Part shown: one piece after another, positions 27,168 to 35,077 of the stretch | How the letters are laid out: each line of letters opens with the position of its first letter | Position numbering within the stretch: the first letter of the stretch is position 1 | Source: JBBSOK01 sp965219125 | Lineage (GTDB): Bacteria > Bacteroidota > Bacteroidia > Flavobacteriales > Flavobacteriaceae | Assembly: GCA_965219125.1 (NCBI GenBank) | Contig: CBDCMO010000002.1 | Location: 2,294,001-2,358,000 of the forward strand | Direction: 5' to 3' | DNA: 64,000 bases | Notes under the pieces: model-generated | The model's database searches: none | The model's input: the letters and a program-made list of their open reading frames with translations, nothing else | Told to the model about the DNA's origin: nothing | Program-made: the position numbers and the translations under genes

Positions 27168-27175
27168 ATAATTTT

Positions 27176-27186
27176 GGCTTATATCC
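27176..27186. promoter_or_regulatory. Operator-like site 4, GGCTTATATCC
   Basis: GG-N7-CC site, 19 bp downstream of site 3 and 10 bases before the radical-SAM start codon at 27197. Less palindromic than site 1. Confidence 0.4.
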
Positions 27187-27196
27187 AAATTAAAAA

Positions 27197-28480
27197 ATGA
27201 ACTTCGAAAGAATTAAAGAAAAGCTTACAATCTTAGCAGATGCTGCAAAGTATGATGTTTCCTGTTCTTCAAGCGGGAGTAAGCGCACTAATAAAGGTAA
27301 AGGTTTGGGCGATAGTAGCGGGATGGGAATTTGCCATACCTATACTGAAGACGCGCGTTGCGTAAGTTTACTTAAAATTTTACTAACCAATCACTGCATT
27401 TTTGATTGTGCCTATTGTGTTACTCGTAAAAGCAATGATATTAAACGTGCGGCATTTCAGGTTCAGGAAGTTGTGGATTTAACCATCAGTTTTTACAGAA
27501 GAAATTATATTGAAGGCTTGTTTTTAAGTAGCGGCATTTTTAAAAATGCCGATTATACAATGGAAAGATTGGTGCAGGTTGCTAAAAAGCTGCGAAAAGA
27601 AGAAAATTTCAATGGCTACATCCATCTTAAAAGTATTCCCGGCGCTAGTGATGAATTGATGCGGGAAGCTGGTTTGTATGCAGATAGACTTTCTGTAAAT
27701 ATTGAAATACCTTCAGAAAAAGGATTGAAACTTTTAGCGCCAGATAAAAATAGGGCAGATTTTATAAAACCAATGCTCAAGGTTAAAAATGAAATAATTC
27801 AATATAAAAGCGAAAAGAAGCTAATAAAAAGTACACCTCTATATGCTCCAGCCGGCCAAAGTACACAAATGATTATTGGCGCTAGTGGCGAAACAGATGC
27901 TGAAATTATGTACACTTCGGCGTATTTCTATAAACAGTTTAATCTAAAACGGGTTTATTATTCGGGATACATTCCTATTAGTTATGATAGCAGGTTGCCG
28001 CAAATAGGGGCCGAAGTGCCAATTTTACGGGAAAACAGATTGTACCAAACAGACTGGCTTTTACGGTTTTATGGTTTTGATATAACCGAAATATTAAACA
28101 AGGATAATCCAAATCTTGATTCAGATATAGATCCAAAATTGGGATGGGCGCTTAGAAATCTTAACCAGTTTCCTGTAAATATCAATACAGCAAGCCGCAG
28201 TATGTTGGCGAGAATTCCCGGTGTGGGAATGAAATCTGTTGGTAAAATTCTGCAAGCCCGTAAATTCCGAAAATTAAGGCCAGAACATTTAAAGGCTATA
28301 GGAATTGCGTGGAATCGCGCACAATATTTTGTGAGTTGCGAAAATGGTCATTATGATCTAAAAGATAGAAGTGCCGCGGAAATAAGAGGTTTAATTTTAG
28401 CCGAGTCGCAGACTAAATATAAAAAAATGTTCAATTCTCAACTTAATTTGTTTGATAGCAATTTGCCGATAGCTATGTAA
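27197..28480 (+). CDS. Radical-SAM putative DNA modification/repair protein (TIGR03916-like)
   Basis: The 427-residue protein has a radical-SAM core with C67, C71 and C74 (CIFDCAYC, CX3CX2C) and a C-terminal helix-hairpin-helix (about 335-375, IPGVGMKSVGKIL). The HhH is typical of DNA-binding repair proteins. The family TIGR03916 is linked to uracil-DNA glycosylase-like partners. The start ATG is 10 bases past operator-like site 4. Its likely job is S-adenosylmethionine-dependent chemistry on DNA bases, by inference. It is followed by the partner gene at 28512 (31-base gap). Confidence 0.88.
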   Translation: MNFERIKEKLTILADAAKYDVSCSSSGSKRTNKGKGLGDSSGMGICHTYTEDARCVSLLKILLTNHCIFDCAYCVTRKSNDIKRAAFQVQEVVDLTISFYRRNYIEGLFLSSGIFKNADYTMERLVQVAKKLRKEENFNGYIHLKSIPGASDELMREAGLYADRLSVNIEIPSEKGLKLLAPDKNRADFIKPMLKVKNEIIQYKSEKKLIKSTPLYAPAGQSTQMIIGASGETDAEIMYTSAYFYKQFNLKRVYYSGYIPISYDSRLPQIGAEVPILRENRLYQTDWLLRFYGFDITEILNKDNPNLDSDIDPKLGWALRNLNQFPVNINTASRSMLARIPGVGMKSVGKILQARKFRKLRPEHLKAIGIAWNRAQYFVSCENGHYDLKDRSAAEIRGLILAESQTKYKKMFNSQLNLFDSNLPIAM

Positions 28481-28511
28481 AATTGATTTTTTTATTCTGA
28501 AATAATATAAA

Positions 28512-29288
28512 ATGCTAAAAATTTTAGTTTACGATGGTTCTTTTGAAGGATTTTTAAGTTGTGTATTCTATTCATATGAATATGGGCTGGAAAATGTATC
28601 TATTGAATCAAAACATGCTGTAACTGATAATTTTTTTGATGAAATAGTTGAAGTAACCACAAATGAAGAACAATCAGATAGAGTTTGGAAAGGTATTAGC
28701 AAAAAATCTCAAATAGCAAAGACGCTTATTTATAAGGCATTTTTGAGTGAAGCTTATGGTGTTGAAAATGATCTACTATTTTTTATTCAGCAGATATTTG
28801 AAGATAAAATGAATGATGCCATAGATTTTTCTGAACCAAGAATCTTAAACGTTTCTAAATTGGCGAAAATGGTAGGTAGGGAAAAGCACAGAATGGACGC
28901 TTTTGTGAGATTTCGACAAACAAAAGATGATGTATTTTTTGCTACAATCGAACCAGATTTCAATACGCTTCCTTTAAATATTGCACATTTTAAAAATAGA
29001 TATGCTGACCAAAAATGGTTTATATATGACATTAAACGTAATTATGGAATATTCTACGATCTTGAGAAGGTGGAAATAATCAGTTTAGAAATGGTTGAAA
29101 AAAGTATTATTTTTGATTCGCCCGAAAGCGTTTTTACCTTGTCTGAATTAGAATTTCAACAACTTTGGTCAACATATTTTGAAAGCACTAACATTAAAGC
29201 CCGCATTAACAAGAAGTTACATACTAGACACGTGCCAAAAAGATATTGGAAATATTTATCTGAAAAAAGTGTAGGATTAAAAAAATAA
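28512..29288 (+). CDS. TIGR03915-like DNA metabolism protein (DUF4130), partner of the radical-SAM protein
   Basis: The 258-residue protein matches the family that is found next to TIGR03916 radical-SAM proteins and in other genomes fused to a uracil-DNA glycosylase-like domain. Visible motifs are the start YDGSFEGFLS, then VGREKHRMDAFVRF and PLNIAHFKNRY, and a C-terminal block RH.PKRYW. No glycosylase domain is present here; the length corresponds to the unfused form. It is expected to work with the radical-SAM protein in DNA repair. The catalytic chemistry is unknown. Confidence 0.85.
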   Translation: MLKILVYDGSFEGFLSCVFYSYEYGLENVSIESKHAVTDNFFDEIVEVTTNEEQSDRVWKGISKKSQIAKTLIYKAFLSEAYGVENDLLFFIQQIFEDKMNDAIDFSEPRILNVSKLAKMVGREKHRMDAFVRFRQTKDDVFFATIEPDFNTLPLNIAHFKNRYADQKWFIYDIKRNYGIFYDLEKVEIISLEMVEKSIIFDSPESVFTLSELEFQQLWSTYFESTNIKARINKKLHTRHVPKRYWKYLSEKSVGLKK

Positions 29289-29290
29289 AT

Positions 29291-29298
29291 TACATTTG
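29291..29298 (+). promoter_or_regulatory. Candidate -7 element TACATTTG
   Basis: TACATTTG matches the Bacteroidota -7 consensus TAnnTTTG and lies 31 bases upstream of the ATG at 29330. No clear -33 TTG was found at the expected distance, so this is only a candidate. Confidence 0.35.
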
Positions 29299-29329
29299 CG
29301 CCCTAATAATCACTATAAATATATCAACA

Positions 29330-29572
29330 ATGAAAAAATTATTTTTATCTTTCGCAGCAGTTGCTTTAGTTTTATCTGTATACTCTTGTAGAGATACTAA
29401 AACTGAAGAAGCAAACGACGCAATGGAACAAGCAGCAGATGATACTGGAGATGCTTTGAATGATGCAGGAAACGCAGTTGAAAATGCAGCAGAAGACACT
29501 GGAGATGCTATCAACAATGCCGCAGAAGACACAAAAGAAGCAGTTGAAAATGCAACTGATGACAATAAATAG
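29330..29572 (+). CDS. Small lipoprotein with LEA-like acidic-alanine repeats
   Basis: The 80-residue protein has a lipoprotein signal (MKKLFLSFAAVALVLSVYSC, lipidated C20), joined to RDTKTEEAN. The body carries repeated units with a pattern near 11 residues (AEDTGDAINNA, AEDTKEAVENA, ADDTGDALNDA). These resemble LEA-type amphipathic helix repeats. The opposite-strand ORF is a shadow of this repeat. It is the third SCR(D/E) lipoprotein in the window. It ends in a strong terminator. Confidence 0.78.
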   Translation: MKKLFLSFAAVALVLSVYSCRDTKTEEANDAMEQAADDTGDALNDAGNAVENAAEDTGDAINNAAEDTKEAVENATDDNK

Positions 29573-29593
29573 TCAGTAATTCTTTAAACATTT

Positions 29594-29629
29594 AAAACCC
29601 GTTCCAACTTAGTTGGAACGGGTTTTTTT
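29594..29629 (+). terminator. Strong Rho-independent terminator
   Basis: AAAACCCGTTCCAAC (29594-29608) and its exact reverse complement (29612-29626) form a 15-bp perfect stem with a 3-base loop, followed by a T-tract to 29629. It ends the transcript of the repair module and small lipoprotein. Confidence 0.92.
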
Positions 29630-29771
29630 ATGATCTGATTTTAAATTTGTGTATTATTTAATATCAAGGTCCGTTTGCTAGTAAACAATTTATAATCAAC
29701 TCTATTTCTAGAAGAATAAAAATGAGCTCCTCTAGTTTTTTATAAATATTGAAAAAAAAGCAAATAAAAAA

Positions 29772-29796
29772 ACCTCGCTATAATTAGCGAGGTTTT
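29772..29796 (-). terminator. Terminator of the tRNA-Leu gene
   Basis: ACCTCGCTA and TTAGCGAGGT form a stem (29772-29793) with a T-tract on the minus strand. It follows the 3' end of tRNA-Leu directly. Confidence 0.8.
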
Positions 29797-29799
29797 AAG

Positions 29800-29883
29800 T
29801 ACTCGAGGCGGGACTTGAACCCGCACGCCCAAATGAGCACAGGATTTTAAGTCCGGCGTGTCTACCAATTCCACCACTCGAGC
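29800..29883 (-). tRNA. tRNA-Leu (anticodon TAA)
   Basis: Read on the minus strand the 84-base sequence folds as a tRNA-Leu: 7-bp acceptor stem GCTCGAG/CTCGAGT with one G-U pair, discriminator A, long variable arm, anticodon loop ACTTAAAAT with TAA, and T-loop GGTTCAAGTC. The CCA end is not encoded. It decodes UUA (and possibly UUG). Confidence 0.95.
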
Positions 29884-29919
29884 TCCTGTAGTTGCAATTA
29901 CAACTGGAATTAAACAAAA

Positions 29920-29941
29920 AATGCCGACCTAAATCGGCATT
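29920..29941 (-). terminator. Terminator-like hairpin between the two tRNA genes
   Basis: AATGCCGA and TCGGCATT form an 8-bp stem with a 6-base loop, and on the minus strand the stem is followed by TTTTTT. It would end the tRNA-Gly transcript, so the two tRNAs are probably separate transcription units. Confidence 0.7.
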
Positions 29942-29960
29942 GTAATTAAATGAAAAACGG

Positions 29961-29978
29961 CCCCCAACGCTTCGGGGG
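29961..29978 (-). other. GC-rich hairpin downstream of tRNA-Gly
   Basis: CCCCC (29961-29965) and GGGGG (29974-29978) enclose an 8-base loop, giving a compact stem that stands out in AT-rich DNA. It sits 38 bases past the tRNA-Gly 3' end on the minus strand. It could protect or process the precursor. I see no tRNA features in it. Confidence 0.35.
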
Positions 29979-30016
29979 AATCCGCAACCTCTTCTTAAAA
30001 AGGTTTTCATAACTTG

Positions 30017-30089
30017 AGCGAAAAACGGGATTCGAACCCGCGACCTCCACCTTGGCAAGGTGGCGCTCTACCAACTGAGCTATTTTCGC
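30017..30089 (-). tRNA. tRNA-Gly (anticodon GCC)
   Basis: Read on the minus strand the 73-base sequence gives a standard cloverleaf: acceptor GCGAAAA/TTTTCGC, discriminator T, D-loop AGCTCAGTTGGTAGAGC, anticodon loop CTTGCCAAG with GCC, and T-loop GGTTCGAACCC. No CCA is encoded. It decodes GGC and GGU. Confidence 0.95.
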
Positions 30090-30343
30090 ATTTTAATGAA
30101 CGTTGCTTACCTGTTTAAGCGGGAGCAAATTTAAAACTTTTAGGCTAACTGCAAAGCCTTTTTGTAAAATTTTATTTGGAATATTTAAAACTTGAAAAGG
30201 ATATCGTGGCTGCGCACAATTTCAATTGATTATCTCGCTTATTTATAATTCCCTAAGTCTTAAAATGCTCTAAATGCCATAATATATGTCGCGGATTACA
30301 TCCAAATATTTTTCTAACCAAAGAAGTTTGTTATTTTTATAGA
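30090..30343. other. Intergenic region, no feature seen
   Basis: The region between tRNA-Gly and the next gene is AT-rich and carries no coding frame with a plausible start. The promoter of the downstream operon should lie here, but I see no clear -33/-7 pair. A TTTG at 30327-30330 and AT-rich DNA just upstream of the ATG are the only hints. Confidence 0.4.
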
Positions 30344-31060
30344 ATGAAACGAATATTTTTTTCAGCCATTTTCTATGTAATAGCCACGGTTTCAAGCTTT
30401 GCGCAAAGCAGTCAAGCTATATATAATTGGTTTGATGCAAAAGTTGGTATTGAAAACATCGGTTTGTCTAATGGTATAGAATATATAGAATTTGAAAAGG
30501 GGTCAAATGGCTTCACAAAATTTTTATATCCTGACAATGTTTCTAACGGATTTGTACGTTATGATGGGCAGACATATTATGACGTTGCGCTGAAGTACGA
30601 TGTTTATGACGATAAAGTAATAGTAAACATTGGTGAAAACTCTGGGAAGAAGGTTTTTGAAATCTTTGCGGCTAAAGTTGATTCTTTTGGTATTGACGAT
30701 AGAAAATTTATACAAAGAAAAACTTTGGTCGGTAAGGATGAAGTAAATATTGACGGCTTCGCTGAACTTTTAGTAGATACTAAAAACCTTCGCCTTTTTA
30801 AAAAATTACACAAAAGCAAATCCAGTAAAATTAAAAACCGCGAAGTTCTTTTTGAATATAAATTTATTACACCAGACTATTATCTGTTGTATGAGAATTC
30901 ATTATATGAGGTAAAAAGAAAGCAGGATTTTATTGAAATTTTTCCACAATTTAAAACGGAACTTAAAGAGTTGAAAATAGATAAAGAACGCAAAAAAAAT
31001 AATCGTGATATTGAAGTGATTACGTTTACCAACAAAATAAATAGCCTTCTTTCTAACTGA
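30344..31060 (+). CDS. Secreted protein of unknown function
   Basis: The 238-residue protein has a signal peptide (MKRIFFSAIFYVIATVSSFAQ, cleaved near residue 21). The mature part is basic and rich in Lys, Phe and Tyr, without membrane segments or a recognised motif. Its stop is 2 bases before the TonB receptor start, so it is the first gene of that operon. By position it may assist the receptor, but this is inference. Confidence 0.75.
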   Translation: MKRIFFSAIFYVIATVSSFAQSSQAIYNWFDAKVGIENIGLSNGIEYIEFEKGSNGFTKFLYPDNVSNGFVRYDGQTYYDVALKYDVYDDKVIVNIGENSGKKVFEIFAAKVDSFGIDDRKFIQRKTLVGKDEVNIDGFAELLVDTKNLRLFKKLHKSKSSKIKNREVLFEYKFITPDYYLLYENSLYEVKRKQDFIEIFPQFKTELKELKIDKERKKNNRDIEVITFTNKINSLLSN

Positions 31061-31062
31061 CT

Positions 31063-33846
31063 ATGATTCAATTAAAAACTAGACTTTTCTTAATTATGTG
31101 TTTTTGTTTTCTTGCAATTCAAGCAACTTTTGCGCAAGATACGTTGAGCGCAAGATTTCAATTTGAGAATACGCCTCTAAAAGAGGCCATTAAAACCATC
31201 GAAAATAAAACAGATTATCGCTTTTTCTATTTAGATGAATGGCTTCAAAATTTTACAGTAAGCGGAAATTTTGATAATGAACCTATTTCAAATTTACTAG
31301 AATCTATTCTCAATAAAACTGTTCTAAACTTTTATATTTCTGAAGATAAAAAAATAATACTTACTCAAAATAGCATCATTTATAACGAATTGCCGGAAGG
31401 ATTTTTTCCGAAGATGGCTGAAGAAACTACTGCAAATACAGTTTCCAAAACCCAAAATGTTGCACCGGTTTTTTATCAAAAAGAAATTTCGAAAAAGCGA
31501 AAATATATTGAAACGGTCCGGATTGGAAAAGAAACTCCGGACAGAAAACGAACTTATATTTTAAATGGGCGAATCATAAATACAGCAAACGGACAACCTT
31601 TACAAAACCTTGCTGTGGTTTTAAATGGTAATAGTTCAGTAGGAACTACAACGGACGAACAAGGTAAATATTCATTAACATTACCAAGTGGTACAACTCT
31701 TTTGGATTTTAAATTACTTGGAATGGAGACGCTCACCAAACGAGTAATTTTATATAATAATGGAAGTCTTGATGTAGGTTTGAACGAAGATTACGAACAA
31801 TTGGGAGAAGTTGTAATTGCTGCAGACAGAAATAAAAACGTTGAAGACGCCCAGACCGGAGCAGAAACTGTTGATGTAAAAGCAATAAAAAATATTCCAT
31901 TGGTTTTGGGAGAACGCGATATTTTAAAGGTCGCAGCTTTATTGCCGGGAATTTCAAAAGCTGGCGAAGGTGCAACCGGTTTTAATGTAAGAGGCGGAAA
32001 AGAAGATCAAAATCTTATTTTATTGGATGACGCTATAATTTATAATCCGTCGCACTTTTTCGGAATATTTTCCGCTATAAATCCCTTTACAACTGGCAGT
32101 GTAGATATTTATAAAGGTAGTATTCCAGCAGAATATGGTGGGCGTTTATCTTCGGTTTTCGATCTTAAAACACGCGATGCCAATACCCAAAAGTTTGCGG
32201 GCGAAGGTTCAATTGGTCCTGTAACTGGCAATCTTGCGCTTGAAGTTCCTTTAATTAAAGATAAAGCCGCGATTATAGTTGGTGCGCGCGCAACGTATTC
32301 AGATTATGTTTTGAAACTGCTTGATGAAGAATCGCTTAAAAACAGCAACGCTTCATTTTATGACGCCATCGTAAAATATAATTACAAGATAGATGACAAT
32401 AATGATATTAAGGCAACTGGATATTACAGCAAAGATAAATATCGCATAACTTCAGATTCGATTTTTGGATATAGCAACAGTTTATTGTCTTTAAAATATA
32501 CACATCGTTTTAATGATAAAAATGTTGCCTCGCTTGTACTATCGAACAGTCAATACAATTTCGACATAAAGTATGACGGACCAACAAATACCGATTTTAA
32601 TTTAAATTATAAGATAAATGAATCTCAGCTTAAATTGAAGGTTGATAGTAAAATAAACAAAAAGCACGCGATTAATTATGGGTTGCAAGGCAAATTATAT
32701 AACGTAGAACCGGGAACAATTGAGCCAAAGGACAGTCAATCTATTGTAATTAACAGAACAATTCCGAAGGAAAAAGGTTTTGAAGGTGGCTTATTTTTAG
32801 AGGATGAATTTAAGGTAACAGATGCTTTTCAAATAAATGCTGGAATTCGATATTCAATTTTTGCAGCTTTGGGTCCTGCAACGCAAAGGCAATATCAAGA
32901 TGGCGCACCAATTACAGATGCCACTGTAATTGATAGTTTAAATTTTGGCAACAACGAAAACATAAAAACATACAGCGGTCCGGAAGCTCGGGTTTCTTTC
33001 CGCTATTTATTTACGCCAACTTTTTCAGTAAAAGCGGGTTATAATAATACGTATCAATACATTCATACGTTGAGCAATAACACAACTATTTCGCCAACTG
33101 ACACCTATAAATTGTCCGATTTTAATATTGAGCCGGAAAGAGCCGAGCAATATAGTTTGGGCTTTTTTAAAAATTTAGATGAAGATATTTACGAACTTAG
33201 TTTGGAAGGTTATTACAAAAAATCGAAAAATAACTTAGACTTTAAAACTGGCGCGAATTTGTTTTTGAATGACAATGTTGAAACCGAATTGCTGCAAGGC
33301 GAAGGAAAAGCGTACGGAATTGAAGTTTTATTGAAAAAGAAAAAAGGAAAATTAAACGGTTGGTTATCATATACATATTCGCGGGCATTGTTGAAGTTAA
33401 ATAGCAATTTCACGGAAGACAGAGTAAATAATGGCGAATTTTTCCCATCAAATTATGACAAACCCCACGATTTTAATGTGGTTGCAAATTATAAAATGAC
33501 AGAGCGTTTTAGTTTTTCGGGTATTTTTGCATACCAAACAGGAAGGCCAATCACATATCCTGTTGGAAGTTATGTGCTTAATAATTCAGAATTTGTTTTG
33601 TATAGCGATCGTAACGCTTTTAGAATTCCGGATTATTATCGTCTCGATTTAAGTTTGAATATAGAAGGAAATCATAAACTAAAAAAATTGGCACATAGTT
33701 TTTGGAGTATTTCGGTTTATAATGTTTTGGGCAGAAATAATCCGTATTCCGTATTTTTTGTAGTTGAAAACGGTCAGGTTAAAGCCTTTCAAAGTTCTAT
33801 ATTTTCAGTCCCAATACCAACAATAACCTACAATTTTAAGTTTTGA
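31063..33846 (+). CDS. TonB-dependent receptor with STN and carboxypeptidase-like N-terminal domains
   Basis: The 927-residue protein has a signal peptide (1-25), an STN domain (about 30-110), a carboxypeptidase-regulatory-like beta domain (about 164-250), then a plug (about 270-390, including NVRGGKEDQNLILLDDAIIYNPSH) and a TonB barrel ending in F. STN domains usually signal to a FecR/FecI pair, but none lies next to this gene. The substrate is unknown. The downstream DUF4249 gene is a frequent companion of such receptors. Confidence 0.93.
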   Translation: MIQLKTRLFLIMCFCFLAIQATFAQDTLSARFQFENTPLKEAIKTIENKTDYRFFYLDEWLQNFTVSGNFDNEPISNLLESILNKTVLNFYISEDKKIILTQNSIIYNELPEGFFPKMAEETTANTVSKTQNVAPVFYQKEISKKRKYIETVRIGKETPDRKRTYILNGRIINTANGQPLQNLAVVLNGNSSVGTTTDEQGKYSLTLPSGTTLLDFKLLGMETLTKRVILYNNGSLDVGLNEDYEQLGEVVIAADRNKNVEDAQTGAETVDVKAIKNIPLVLGERDILKVAALLPGISKAGEGATGFNVRGGKEDQNLILLDDAIIYNPSHFFGIFSAINPFTTGSVDIYKGSIPAEYGGRLSSVFDLKTRDANTQKFAGEGSIGPVTGNLALEVPLIKDKAAIIVGARATYSDYVLKLLDEESLKNSNASFYDAIVKYNYKIDDNNDIKATGYYSKDKYRITSDSIFGYSNSLLSLKYTHRFNDKNVASLVLSNSQYNFDIKYDGPTNTDFNLNYKINESQLKLKVDSKINKKHAINYGLQGKLYNVEPGTIEPKDSQSIVINRTIPKEKGFEGGLFLEDEFKVTDAFQINAGIRYSIFAALGPATQRQYQDGAPITDATVIDSLNFGNNENIKTYSGPEARVSFRYLFTPTFSVKAGYNNTYQYIHTLSNNTTISPTDTYKLSDFNIEPERAEQYSLGFFKNLDEDIYELSLEGYYKKSKNNLDFKTGANLFLNDNVETELLQGEGKAYGIEVLLKKKKGKLNGWLSYTYSRALLKLNSNFTEDRVNNGEFFPSNYDKPHDFNVVANYKMTERFSFSGIFAYQTGRPITYPVGSYVLNNSEFVLYSDRNAFRIPDYYRLDLSLNIEGNHKLKKLAHSFWSISVYNVLGRNNPYSVFFVVENGQVKAFQSSIFSVPIPTITYNFKF

Positions 33847-35066
33847 TGATGAGGAAGCCAAGAAATTACAAAATGGGATTATTCAAAAAAACAGTAATTG
33901 CAATTGTTTGCTTTTCCGTGCTTTTGAATTTATTTTCGTGTACCGAAGAAATTGCTTTTGAAACGGAAACTTTTGAAAGCGCATTGGTCATTCAAGCAAG
34001 TTTAACGAATGAGAATATAACACAAAAAGTACTTTTAAGTAGAACTTTTGCTTTTGAAGATAATGGGCCACCGCCGGAAAGTAACGCCACAGTTGTAATA
34101 ACCGATGATGCCAACAATAATTATTCATTTCAAGAAAGTGATGTTTTGGGCACTTATAATTCCAATGAACAATTTGCTGCTGTTAATGGTAGAAATTACA
34201 CCTTGAATATTACAACCGCAAATGGAAGAACCTACAAATCTGCCGCAGTGCCGCAAAAAGATGGAACTGAAATTAGTCAAATATATGCGGAACGTGATGC
34301 AAATTCTTTAAATGAAGATGGTGTTTCAATTTTTTTAGATTCGTATGATGCCAATAATAATTCAAAATATTATAGGTTTGAATATGAGGAGACATATAAA
34401 ATAATTTCAGCATTTAGTTCTACACAAACATTTAGTTTAGACGAGAACAATCGAATAACGCTAATTCCGAAAATTGAAGAGGAAACGGTATGTTACAATT
34501 CAATACAGTCTAATAATATTGCTTTGGCAACAACTACCAATTTGGGTGAAGATAGATTGACAAGGTTTCCTGTTAGATTTTTAAATGTAGATAGTCCAAA
34601 GATTGGCAATAGATATAGTATTTTGGTAAAACAATATGTTATTTCTCGCGAGGCTTACACTTTTTATGAAACACTTCAAAATTTTTCCGGGTCGGAAAGT
34701 TTGTTTTCACAAGTTCAACCTGGGTTTATAACTGGCAATATCCAAAGTACTCAAAATAGTAATGAAAAAGTAATAGGATTTTTTGAAGTTGCCACAGTTT
34801 CTGAAAAACGTATATTTTTCAACTTTAGAGATATATTTACAGACGATTCTGTCCCTTCAAATTTTGCTGAAGGTTGTGAGGAATCTAGACCGAGCGGCGA
34901 ATCACTGCCAAGCCTCATAAACAATAACGCAATACGTTTTTATTTTTTAGCAAGTCCAGACGATCCGCCAGAGTTTGGCGAAGGTCCGTACTATGTTTTA
35001 CCACGACCTTGTGTAGATTGTAGAGCCTTTGGCAGCAATGTAGTTCCAGATTTTTGGGTAGAATAA
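33846..35066 (+). CDS. DUF4249 family lipoprotein
   Basis: I take the ATG at 33846, which overlaps the receptor stop (TGATG); an in-frame TTG lies 3 bases earlier and an ATG lies at 33873. The protein has a signal with a lipobox (LFSC) near residue 30 followed by TEEIAFETETFES, the typical opening of DUF4249. Its body is predicted beta-rich (immunoglobulin-like). DUF4249 proteins are encoded beside TonB receptors in Bacteroidota and are thought to act as surface accessory lipoproteins. The function here is inferred from position. Confidence 0.87.
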   Translation: MMRKPRNYKMGLFKKTVIAIVCFSVLLNLFSCTEEIAFETETFESALVIQASLTNENITQKVLLSRTFAFEDNGPPPESNATVVITDDANNNYSFQESDVLGTYNSNEQFAAVNGRNYTLNITTANGRTYKSAAVPQKDGTEISQIYAERDANSLNEDGVSIFLDSYDANNNSKYYRFEYEETYKIISAFSSTQTFSLDENNRITLIPKIEEETVCYNSIQSNNIALATTTNLGEDRLTRFPVRFLNVDSPKIGNRYSILVKQYVISREAYTFYETLQNFSGSESLFSQVQPGFITGNIQSTQNSNEKVIGFFEVATVSEKRIFFNFRDIFTDDSVPSNFAEGCEESRPSGESLPSLINNNAIRFYFLASPDDPPEFGEGPYYVLPRPCVDCRAFGSNVVPDFWVE

Positions 35067-35077
35067 ACATTTTTAAA

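Noticed and set aside
29290..29565. Minus-strand open frame of 91 codons over the LEA-like gene
   Set aside because: It mirrors the repetitive coding sequence of 29330-29572 and has a low-complexity Ser/Ala composition.
29961..30005. Possible third tRNA fragment between the two tRNA genes
   Set aside because: The C5/G5 hairpin lacks T-loop and anticodon signatures and does not fold as a tRNA part.
29795..30058. Minus-strand open frame over the tRNA region
   Set aside because: It is made of the two tRNA genes read as protein.
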